Below, in pieces: positions 6,226 to 12,241 of a stretch of DNA of 12,870 bases (positions are counted from its first letter, which is position 1; every line of letters starts with the position of its first letter). The notes beneath the pieces are model-generated. The model was not told the origin of the DNA, searched no databases, and saw only the letters and a program-made list of their open reading frames with translations. The position numbers were made by a program, and so were the translations under genes. This DNA is from Caldilineaceae bacterium. GTDB lineage: Bacteria; Chloroflexota; Anaerolineae; Caldilineales; Caldilineaceae. The DNA lies in assembly GCA_014879855.1 (NCBI GenBank), contig JACSRH010000062.1:1-12870 (forward strand), given 5' to 3'.

Positions 6226-7290
6226 CTAGCAGATGCGTGGAAGTTGTTCGCCAATTTGCATATCTACGACGCGGCTGCCGCCAATGCCAGTGCGCGCCAC
6301 CACGATCCCCGGATGCTGCTCAGTGATGCGCCCGATCACCGCCGCTTTGACGCCAAGCGGGTGACGCTGCATCGCGTCCAGCACTGCGTCCGCCGCGTTG
6401 GACGCCACGATCGCCACCAGCTTACCCTCGTTGGCGATATAGACTGGGTCCATCCCCAGCATGTCGCAGGCCGCCGCGACCGCGGGCGGCGCCGGCAACC
6501 TGCGCTCCTCGTAAATGACCCCGACGCGCGACGCCCTGGCAATCTCGTTGAGCGCGGCCGCCACACCGCCGCGCGTCGGGTCGCGCAACACGTGGATGTC
6601 GCGACTTGCCGCCAACATTGCGGTGACCAGCCCATTGAGCGCGGCGCAGTCGCTTTCCAACGGCGCGCCAAATTCCAGCCCCTCGCGCACGCTCAGAATC
6701 GCGACGCCGTGCAGCCCGATCTCGCCGCTGACGATGACCACATCGCCGGGCCGCGCCCGGTCAGGCGCAATCTGCACGTCCGCCGGGATCACACCGATGC
6801 CGCTGGTGTTGATATAGATGCCGTCACCGTGTCCTTTATCGACCACTTTGGTGTCGCCGGCCACGATCTGCACGCCTGCCGTGCGCGCCGCCATCGCCAT
6901 CGTTTCCACGATGACGCCCAAGTGAGCCAACGGCAGCCCTTCTTCGAGAATCATGCCGGCGGTAAGATACAGCGGGCGTGCGCCCATCATGGCAAGGTCA
7001 TTGACCGTGCCGTTGACGGCCAGCGCACCAATGTTGCCGCCCGGGAAAAAGAGGGGGCGCACCACAAACGAATCCGTGCTGTAGGCCAGCCGGCCAGGCG
7101 GCAGCGTTACCACCGCGGCATCGCCCAGCGCATCGAGCGCTGCACTGCAAAAGGCCGGCGCAAAGAGATGCTCCACCAGCTCGGCGGACAGCTTGCCGCC
7201 GCCGCCATGCCCCATTACGATCGTGGGGTAGCTGCGCAGAGGCAGGGGACAGACCCAGTTGTTGAAGTCCACAGTCGGGAATTCATGCAT
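6226..7290 (-). CDS. hypE: hydrogenase maturation protein HypE (carbamoyl dehydratase)
   Basis: A 354-residue protein of the AIR-synthase/SelD-like superfamily. HypE receives a carbamoyl group from HypF on its C-terminal cysteine and dehydrates it with ATP to a thiocyanate, the source of the cyanide ligands of [NiFe] hydrogenase. Visible signs are the glycine-rich GHGGGGK (27-33), STDSFVV (71-77), PGGN (83-86), the NGTVNDLAMMGA stretch (93-104), DPTRGG in the second domain, and the diagnostic C-terminus PRIC (351-354). The frame stays open upstream to 7455, but an ATG there would lie deep inside hypD. The ATG at 7288-7290 overlaps the end of hypD by eight bases and gives a normal family length. 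It is HypE rather than SelD: the PRIC end is present and the SelD N-terminal Cys/Sec motif is not. Confidence 0.96.
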   Translation of the reverse strand: MHEFPTVDFNNWVCPLPLRSYPTIVMGHGGGGKLSAELVEHLFAPAFCSAALDALGDAAVVTLPPGRLAYSTDSFVVRPLFFPGGNIGALAVNGTVNDLAMMGARPLYLTAGMILEEGLPLAHLGVIVETMAMAARTAGVQIVAGDTKVVDKGHGDGIYINTSGIGVIPADVQIAPDRARPGDVVIVSGEIGLHGVAILSVREGLEFGAPLESDCAALNGLVTAMLAASRDIHVLRDPTRGGVAAALNEIARASRVGVIYEERRLPAPPAVAAACDMLGMDPVYIANEGKLVAIVASNAADAVLDAMQRHPLGVKAAVIGRITEQHPGIVVARTGIGGSRVVDMQIGEQLPRIC

Positions 7291-8398
7291 AAACCGCACT
7301 ATCCTCTCGCTGCACAAATCGCCCATACTGATAATAGGCCGCGCACGCGCCTTCGCTCGACACCATGGTGGCGCCGAGCGGGGTGCGCGGGGTGCACGCC
7401 TTGCCAAAGGCCGGGCACTGGTTGGGTTTAAGCAGACCGCGCAACACTTCGCCACTGTGGCAAAGCGCAGATTCCTCAGTGTGGATATTTTGCACAGCGA
7501 AGCGCGTTTCGGCGTCGAAGTCGCGATACGCGGCGCGCAGCCGCCAGCCGCTGTTGGGAATCACGCCGATGCCGCGCCAGCCGCGATCCGTGACTTCAAA
7601 GATGTCGGCGAGCATCTGTTGCGCGGGCAGGTTGCCCGCGCGATTGACAGCGCGCGTATAGGCATTCTCCAGTTGCGCCTCCCCGCGCTCCAACTGCAAC
7701 ACCGTGCGGCGGATGCCCTCCAGCACATCGAGCGGCTCGAAACCTGTCACGACGATGGGCACGCGATACCGCTCGACCAGCGGCTCATATGCCCAGGTTC
7801 CCATGACGCTGCAAACATGGCCCGCGGCCAAAAACGCCTGCACACGATTCGCCGGCGACTCCAGGATCGCGGTGATGGCCGGCGGCACAAGCACGTGAGA
7901 AACCAGCATCGAAAAGTTGCGCAGCCCCAATTGTTGGGCTTGATGCACGGCCATCGCATTGGCTGGCGCGGTCGTCTCGAAACCGATGCCAAAGAAGACC
8001 ACCTCGCGCGTTGGGTTGGCCTGCGCCAGCTTGACGGCGTCGAGCGGCGAGTAAACGATGCGCACGTCGTTCCCTTCGCTCTTGACGCGAAAGAGGTCTT
8101 TGCTGCTGCCGGGCACGCGCAGCATATCGCCAAACGAGCAAAAGATGACATTGGGTTGTGACGCGATCACCAGCGCTTTATCGATCAATTCGAGTGGCGT
8201 CACACAGACCGGACAGCCCGGCCCGTGAATCAGTTCGATCTCTGCGGGCAGCAACTGGTCGATGCCGTTGCGGATGATCGAATGAGTCTGCCCGCCGCAC
8301 ACCTCCATGATGGCCCACGGCCGCGTTGTGACGCCGCGAATCTCGTCAAAGAGACGCTGCGCCAATTCAGGATTGCGAAACTCATCCAGGTATTTCAT
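7283..8398 (-). CDS. hypD: hydrogenase maturation protein HypD
   Basis: A 371-residue Fe-S scaffold that, with HypC, holds the iron while cyanide and CO ligands are attached. Conserved motifs are all present: EVCGGQTH (32-39), GPGCPVC (59-65), GFETTAP (139-145) and the C-terminal region with cysteines 313, 328, 335 and 352, expected to bind the [4Fe-4S] cluster (HSGEVLRG, CPAFGKACTP, MVSSEGACAAYY). The length is typical. The ATG at 8396-8398 has GGAAG- and AGG-type purines a few bases upstream. The stop overlaps the hypE start, suggesting translational coupling. Confidence 0.97.
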   Translation of the reverse strand: MKYLDEFRNPELAQRLFDEIRGVTTRPWAIMEVCGGQTHSIIRNGIDQLLPAEIELIHGPGCPVCVTPLELIDKALVIASQPNVIFCSFGDMLRVPGSSKDLFRVKSEGNDVRIVYSPLDAVKLAQANPTREVVFFGIGFETTAPANAMAVHQAQQLGLRNFSMLVSHVLVPPAITAILESPANRVQAFLAAGHVCSVMGTWAYEPLVERYRVPIVVTGFEPLDVLEGIRRTVLQLERGEAQLENAYTRAVNRAGNLPAQQMLADIFEVTDRGWRGIGVIPNSGWRLRAAYRDFDAETRFAVQNIHTEESALCHSGEVLRGLLKPNQCPAFGKACTPRTPLGATMVSSEGACAAYYQYGRFVQREDSAVYA

Positions 8399-8431
8399 CC
8401 AGCCTACGCTTCCAACAAATTTTCACCATTA

Positions 8432-8459
8432 CGTACGACGCGTCACGCCTTGCGCATCA
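8432..8459. repeat. heptamer repeat in the hypC-hypD spacer
   Basis: Four consecutive 7-base units starting with CG can be read on the plus strand: CGTACGA, CGCGTCA, CGCCTTG, CGCATCA. The last unit contains the hypC stop codon (8457-8459). The units are degenerate, and the array is short. Confidence 0.6.
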
Positions 8460-8708
8460 CTCCGCTGCCCTTAACTCTTCTTCCAGCACCCCCATCTCCG
8501 CAAAGAGGCGCAGCGATTCCTGCGCGGAATCCTCATCGAGTTGGGTGATCGCAAAGCCGACATGCACGATTGTGTAGTCGCCAACCATGATTTCCGGCAC
8601 ATAGGCCAGGCAGATTTCCTTGGTGATGCCGGCGAAGTCCACAATGCCCATGCGCACGCCGCCGCTTTCGTAAATTTCTTTCACCTGTCCCGGAATCCCA
8701 AGACACAT
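8457..8708 (-). CDS. hypC: hydrogenase maturation chaperone HypC
   Basis: An 83-residue OB-fold-like chaperone that forms a complex with HypD and delivers the Fe(CN)2CO group to the hydrogenase large subunit. It starts with the essential MCLGIPG; C2 is the iron and partner contact. VGDYTIVHVGFAI (42-54) with H49 is the other family signature, and EESLRLFAEM-type residues form the C-terminal helix. The frame is open further upstream, but the ATG at 8706-8708 exposes Met-Cys and has AAAGGAG six bases before it. The gene lies 77 bases after hypB, with heptamer repeats in the spacer. Confidence 0.97.
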   Translation of the reverse strand: MCLGIPGQVKEIYESGGVRMGIVDFAGITKEICLAYVPEIMVGDYTIVHVGFAITQLDEDSAQESLRLFAEMGVLEEELRAAE

Positions 8709-8745
8709 GATAGGCTCCTTTGAATGTCGCAAATCGCTTTTGTCA

Positions 8746-8773
8746 CGCGCCACGCGTCGCTTGCCACGCGTTA
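8746..8773. repeat. heptamer repeat in the hypB-hypC spacer
   Basis: Four 7-base units follow one another: CGCGCCA, CGCGTCG, CTTGCCA, CGCGTTA. After one diverged unit (8774-8780), CGCCCTT runs into the hypB stop codon (8786-8788). The consensus is close to that of the array at 8432-8459, so the two belong to one repeat family. Confidence 0.6.
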
Positions 8774-8785
8774 TACAGGACGCCC

Positions 8786-9460
8786 TTATACATCCCTGTT
8801 CAGATCGCGGCGGCGCGCGGCCAGGTAATTGATCCAGTCGTCGATGCCTGCGCCCGTGCGCGCCGAGGTCTCGAAGATCGTCGCGTGCGGAGCAACAGCC
8901 TGGATGCTGGCGAGCGCGGCATTGCGGTCGAACTCCACGGCCGCGGCCAGATCAAGTTTGGTTAAGAGCACAAGGTCGGCGCTGTGAAAGAGTGGTGGAT
9001 ATTTGCGCGGCTTGTCTTCGCCTTCGGTGACGGCAAGCAGAACCGCGCGCGCCGCCTCGCCCAAGTCGTAGTCGGACGGGCAGACCAAATTGCCCACATT
9101 TTCGATAAAAAGGAAGTCGAAGTCGTCAAGCTGCCATCCCTCCAGCCGCCGCGCCACCAGATCGGCCTCCAGGTGGCAGAGCGCGCCAGTTTCGATCTGG
9201 CGCACCGGCGCGCCGCTGCGCGCCAATCGCCTTGCATCGTTCTCCGTCGCCAGGTCGCCAACGAGCGCGGCCACACGCCAGCCGCGCGCCTGCATCCGGC
9301 GCAGCGTCTCCTCCAACAAGGCGGTCTTGCCCGCGCCCGGGCTGGAGACGAGATTTACCGCGAGCACGCCCGCCGCCTTAAATTGACGACGCAACGCGTG
9401 CGCCAGTTGGTCGTTCTTGTCGAGCACCGCCTGACGCAGCTCAAGAAGGCGTGGTTTCAT
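8786..9460 (-). CDS. hypB: hydrogenase nickel incorporation GTPase HypB
   Basis: A 224-residue SIMIBI-class GTPase that works with HypA to insert nickel into the hydrogenase large subunit. The P-loop is SSPGAGKT (39-46). GDLATENDA follows at about 68-76, the metal-site region is TGALCHLEADLV (91-102, C95 and H96), ENVGNLVCP is at 120-128, and the guanine-specificity loop is LLTKLD (165-170), with threonine in place of the usual asparagine. There is no N-terminal His-rich stretch and no CxxCGC high-affinity nickel site, so it is the short form of the family. The ATG at 9458-9460 lies inside the end of hypA (20-base overlap), and the ribosome binding site is weak, pointing to coupled translation. 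Confidence 0.96.
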   Translation of the reverse strand: MKPRLLELRQAVLDKNDQLAHALRRQFKAAGVLAVNLVSSPGAGKTALLEETLRRMQARGWRVAALVGDLATENDARRLARSGAPVRQIETGALCHLEADLVARRLEGWQLDDFDFLFIENVGNLVCPSDYDLGEAARAVLLAVTEGEDKPRKYPPLFHSADLVLLTKLDLAAAVEFDRNAALASIQAVAPHATIFETSARTGAGIDDWINYLAARRRDLNRDV

Positions 9461-9845
9461 CCAGCTTTTCTTCGCTTTCTGCTTGGCTCTCTGCTTCGCT
9501 CTCTTCGATTTCGATGGACTCGATTTGAATTTCGCGCCCCTGGATCAGCGTGAAGACTGGCTGCTTGCAAACCGGACAGCGGAACACAAAAGGCGCTTCC
9601 AACACACGCGGCTGCGCGCATACGTCGCAGCAAACCTGCACGGCGACAGGCTCAATCACCAACTCGGCGCCTGCAACCAGCGTGCCCCCTGCCGCGATAG
9701 AAAAGCTGAAGCGCAACGCATCCGCGACCACGCCCGCCATCGCACCGAGGCGCAGGTGCACTGTGCGCACGCGCGCGGCACCTGCCTTGCGCGCGGCCTC
9801 GTCGGCGATCTCGACAAGGTCGTAGGCGATGGAAAGTTCATGCAT
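9441..9845 (-). CDS. hypA: hydrogenase nickel metallochaperone HypA
   Basis: A 134-residue nickel-binding zinc protein. It begins MHELSIAYDLVEIA, with H2 the known nickel ligand, and has the zinc site C73-x2-C76 and C90-x2-C93 (CCDVC...RCPVC). Family members are usually near 115 residues. Here the end is an acidic tail at about 107-131 (IQIESIEIEESEAESQAESE, then EKLDE), unusual for HypA. This tail overlaps the start of hypB in another frame. The frame extends upstream to 10169, but only the ATG at 9843-9845 gives the required Met-His-Glu-Leu start. There is no Shine-Dalgarno; an extended -10 ends seven bases before the ATG. Confidence 0.95.
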   Translation of the reverse strand: MHELSIAYDLVEIADEAARKAGAARVRTVHLRLGAMAGVVADALRFSFSIAAGGTLVAGAELVIEPVAVQVCCDVCAQPRVLEAPFVFRCPVCKQPVFTLIQGREIQIESIEIEESEAESQAESEEKLDETTPS

Positions 9846-9852
9846 GGCACGG

Positions 9853-9861
9853 AGTATAGCA
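9853..9861 (-). promoter_or_regulatory. extended -10 promoter of the hyp run, leaderless hypA
   Basis: The minus strand reads TGCTATACT, an extended -10 (TGn plus TATACT). It is followed by seven bases and the hypA ATG, so transcription would begin at or beside the start codon. No good -35 is seen, which is tolerated in extended -10 promoters. Confidence 0.5.
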
Positions 9862-9914
9862 TAGAACACGCTTGAACCAGGATTTCGATTCAGATATTGA
9901 CCCGCCAGAGACAA

Positions 9915-9952
9915 TGCGTCTGAAATGCCTGCCGCGTCCCCGATCAGACGCA
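9915..9952. promoter_or_regulatory. 9-bp inverted repeat in the hypA / isomerase divergent region
   Basis: TGCGTCTGA (9915-9923) and TCAGACGCA (9944-9952) are perfect inverted copies around 20 bases. A further TCAGAC at 9964-9969 lies 20 bases after the second arm's TCAGAC, about two helix turns. The region is about 70-107 bases upstream of the hypA start. It may be a regulator site or a hairpin, but no known operator was recognised. Confidence 0.4.
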
Positions 9953-10027
9953 ACCAGGCTTCATCAGACCCTCTTGCCCGAAATGTTCCTGCCGGATGGC
10001 TGAACGCGCGCTGCCTTGAGTACGGTG

Positions 10028-10033
10028 TATAAT
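10028..10033 (+). promoter_or_regulatory. -10 element for the isomerase-VIT pair
   Basis: A perfect TATAAT lies 91 bases before the isomerase ATG, with no recognisable -35 at 16-18 bases. It would give an untranslated leader of about 85 bases in which I see no structure of note. Confidence 0.35.
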
Positions 10034-10124
10034 GACGGTGCACTTTGTCCTGACGTTCAACACCAAATGCATCCAAGCCAGATTCAACAACACCACGTGC
10101 AAACTTGATAGGAAGGCTACTTTC

Positions 10125-10991
10125 ATGTTCAAAAACCTCAATGCAGGCGCCATTGGCATTCACAACCAATCACTTCACGAAACTATCCTGCTGGCGCAAA
10201 AGACCGGCTTTGCCGGCATCGATTTCGACATTCGGGCGGCGGCCGCGCTGGCCGATGCGCACGGGATCGCGTATGTGCGCGAGCTCTTTGCCCAGCACAA
10301 CGTGTTGCCCGGCCAATGGGGGCTGCCCGTCGCCTGGAACCAGGATCGCTGGCAGGAGGATCTCGCGGACTTGCCCCGGCTGGCCGCACTCGGCGCCGCG
10401 CTTGGCTGCCACCGCACTGCCACCTGGTGCCCCTCCTGGTCCGACAGTCGCGCCTATACCGAGAACATTGCGTGGCACATTGCCCGCTACCGCCCGATCG
10501 CCAAAATCCTGCGCGAGCACGATTGTCGCCTGGGCATCGAGTTCCTGGGGCCAAAGAGCCTGTGGGTTGCGCAGCCACACCGTTTTATCAGCTCCCTCGG
10601 CGAGATGATGCAACTGATCGCCGGCATTGGCGCCGACAACGTTGGCCTGTTGCTGGACGCCTACCATTTTTACACATCGGGCGACAGCCTGGACACACTC
10701 GACACCCTGACGGCGGCCGATATTGTGGTCGTCCATATCAACGACGCGCTGGCCGGCATCCCGATTGAAGAACTGCCTGACACCAATCGCTGCCTGCCGC
10801 TGGAGACGGGCGTGATCGACTTGCCCGGCTTCATGCGCAAGCTGGCGGCTCTGCACTACGACGGCCCAGTGACGACCGAGCCGTTCAGCCAGCGGCTCAA
10901 CACGCTCGCCGCGGACGATCCACAGGCCGCCGCGCAGGAAGTCTCTCAGGCGATGGATCGGCTGTGGCAGGCCAGCGGGTTGAGCGCCTGA
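10125..10991 (+). CDS. sugar phosphate isomerase/epimerase family TIM-barrel protein
   Basis: A 288-residue protein of the xylose-isomerase-like TIM-barrel superfamily (AP endonuclease family 2 fold). Candidate metal ligands occur in the expected order: E139 in LGIEFLGP, D178 and H181 in LLLDAYHFY, H204 in VVHINDA, and E252 in TTEPF. GVIDLPGFMRKLAALHYDGP (229-248) is typical of the C-terminal part of the sugar isomerase/epimerase group. Members isomerise or epimerise sugars, inositols or hydroxypyruvate; the substrate cannot be assigned. The ATG at 10125 is chosen because AGGAAGG lies eight bases upstream and the sequence before it does not look like the family. It is followed at once by the transporter gene. 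Confidence 0.88.
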   Translation: MFKNLNAGAIGIHNQSLHETILLAQKTGFAGIDFDIRAAAALADAHGIAYVRELFAQHNVLPGQWGLPVAWNQDRWQEDLADLPRLAALGAALGCHRTATWCPSWSDSRAYTENIAWHIARYRPIAKILREHDCRLGIEFLGPKSLWVAQPHRFISSLGEMMQLIAGIGADNVGLLLDAYHFYTSGDSLDTLDTLTAADIVVVHINDALAGIPIEELPDTNRCLPLETGVIDLPGFMRKLAALHYDGPVTTEPFSQRLNTLAADDPQAAAQEVSQAMDRLWQASGLSA

Positions 10992-10994
10992 ACT

Positions 10995-11690
10995 ATGCCA
11001 CGCTCCCATCGCGAAGAACACCGCACCGATCGCATCGGCTGGCTGCGGGCGGCCGTGCTGGGCGCCAATGACGGCATTCTCTCGACCGCCAGCCTGGTTG
11101 TCGGCGTGGCTGCGGCCAGCGCAGGGCGCAACGAGGTGCTGATCGCCGGCGTCGCCGGGTTGGTGGCCGGCGCCATGTCGATGGCTGCCGGCGAATATGT
11201 CTCGGTCAGCTCGCAGGCGGACACCGAGCAGGCAGATCTGGCGCGCGAGCGCGCCGAACTGGCGACCATGCCCGCAAGCGAGCTGGCTGAATTGACGGCC
11301 ATCTATCGCGCACGCGGGCTGGATGAAGCACTGGCTCGCCAGGTCGCCACGCAGTTGATGGCCAAAGACGCGCTCACCGCCCACGCGCGCGACGAGCTTG
11401 GCATCTCCGAGATCACCATCGCACGACCGGTGCAGGCGGCGCTGGCTTCGGCGGCCACCTTTGCCGCTGGCGCCGCGCTGCCGCTGCTCGTTGTGCTGGT
11501 TGCACCGCCGCCCAGCCTGGTCTACGCCGTTGCGATCACGTCGCTCTTCTTCCTGGCGACGCTTGGCGCGCTGGCCGCCCGCGCGGGCGGCGCACCGATC
11601 GGGAAGGCTGCCCTGCGCGTCACCTTCTGGGGCGCGCTGGCGATGCTGCTGACCGCGCTGGTGGGCCGTTTGTTTGGCACGGTGGTCTAG
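10995..11690 (+). CDS. VIT1/CCC1 family iron or manganese transporter
   Basis: A 231-residue membrane protein. The family signatures are clear: GANDGILSTASLVVGVA (23-39) in the first helix and AGAMSMAAGEYVSVSSQAD (58-76) in the second. The methionines (M61, M63) and E67 lie in the transport path of known members. A charged cytoplasmic part follows (about 77-145, rich in Glu and Arg, corresponding to the metal-binding region), then three helices at about 150-170, 175-196 and 207-228. Relatives move Fe2+ or Mn2+ out of the cytosol. The start codon comes three bases after the isomerase stop and has no clear Shine-Dalgarno, so coupled translation is likely. No functional link between the two is obvious. 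Confidence 0.92.
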   Translation: MPRSHREEHRTDRIGWLRAAVLGANDGILSTASLVVGVAAASAGRNEVLIAGVAGLVAGAMSMAAGEYVSVSSQADTEQADLARERAELATMPASELAELTAIYRARGLDEALARQVATQLMAKDALTAHARDELGISEITIARPVQAALASAATFAAGAALPLLVVLVAPPPSLVYAVAITSLFFLATLGALAARAGGAPIGKAALRVTFWGALAMLLTALVGRLFGTVV

Positions 11691-11700
11691 TCTGTCAACC

Positions 11701-11727
11701 GTTGGTAGCAGGCGCCTCTGCTGCAAC
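11701..11727 (+). terminator. hairpin just after the VIT gene, no U-tract
   Basis: GTAGCAG (11705-11711) pairs with CTGCTGC (11718-11724; one G-U) around a GCGCCT loop. GTT/AAC (11701-11703 with 11725-11727) extend the stem past a bulged G11704. It begins 10 bases after the stop codon. The lack of a following T-run makes it a weak intrinsic terminator or an mRNA 3'-end stabiliser. Confidence 0.45.
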
Positions 11728-11818
11728 AGGCATTGTTCGATGAATCAAAGCACCCTTAACGCCGCCGATTGGTTGCACGATTGGAGAGCATTGCACGGCG
11801 AACGATTGACAGCCGTTA

Positions 11819-11983
11819 TCAAGGTCGGTGGAACTCTTCATCGATCCGTTCCTGGAGAAATACCTTGATAAGTGACTGATAGGGTACGTCCCGCTTGTTC
11901 GTCAATAGACGAATTTGAGCCAGCATTGCTTCAGGCAAGCGCAACCATGTTTGTACAGTATGGTGATATACGTTCGTTGTCAA
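11819..11983 (-). pseudogene. fragment of a CopG/BrnA-like ribbon-helix-helix antitoxin
   Basis: The minus strand carries 54 codons ending in TGA that read WLRLPEAMLAQIRLLTNKRD followed by VPYQSLIKVFLQERIDEE. This is the typical ribbon-helix-helix end of CopG/BrnA-type antitoxins (RLPexLl...VPYQxLIKxxLxERl), which bind DNA and neutralise a toxin. Intact members usually have 20-40 more N-terminal residues; here the frame is blocked by TGA at 12005-12007. No ATG precedes the domain, and the only start in reach is TTG at 11981-11983, 12 bases after AAAAGGGGAG. An ATG at 12006-12008 lies in another frame and stops after five codons, as if a frameshift had broken the gene. No toxin gene lies on either side. 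It is probably decayed; a short TTG-started protein is the alternative. Confidence 0.6.
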
Positions 11984-12076
11984 GCAGATGTCAATCTCCC
12001 CTTTTCATATGCGCGGCCAGCGACCTCCGTGCTCCCGCCGCCGGTTGCGCCAGTTTCAGTAATCACAATTTTGCCT

Positions 12077-12141
12077 CACACGGAGACACCGAGGCACAAA
12101 GTTGAAGATGGCATTCCCTGTGATCTTCGTGTCTCCGTGTG
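12077..12141. repeat. 13-bp perfect inverted repeat, REP-like intergenic element
   Basis: CACACGGAGACAC (12077-12089) and GTGTCTCCGTGTG (12129-12141) are exact inverse copies around 39 bases. The right arm sits in CTTCGTGTCTCCGTGTG, a wording I have met often as a dispersed intergenic element in environmental bacterial genomes. No transposase gene or target duplication is visible. Confidence 0.75.
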
Positions 12142-12241
12142 GGTTTCGTGAAGTACTGAGTTTCAAAAAGGGCGGGGAGGCAGTATAAAGGAGCGGCAAA
12201 GCCTTCTATCCATCCAACCCGCTGTAAAGGGGAGAACCCAC

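Larger units (their letters stand above)
11691..12241. other. 551-base intergenic region without an intact gene
   Basis: From left to right it holds the hairpin after the VIT gene, the minus-strand antitoxin remnant (11819-11983), a 13-bp inverted repeat (12077-12141), and the upstream region of the dehydratase gene with a TATAAA at 12184-12189 and a strong Shine-Dalgarno (AAAGGGGAG, 12226-12234). No other coding signal was seen on either strand. Confidence 0.7.

Noticed and set aside
6226..7290. selD (selenophosphate synthase) as partner of the selenoprotein
   Set aside because: The protein shares the SelD superfamily fold but has the HypE C-terminus PRIC and lies among hypA-D.
6196..7431. 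A 411-codon open frame on the plus strand
   Set aside because: Antisense to hypE; rich in His and Arg with no domain, as expected from the complement of a GC-rich gene.
10170..11726. A 518-codon open frame on the minus strand
   Set aside because: It lies antisense to the isomerase and VIT genes, both with clear family motifs, and its translation is a low-complexity Arg/Gln/Gly mix typical of mirrored GC-rich codons.
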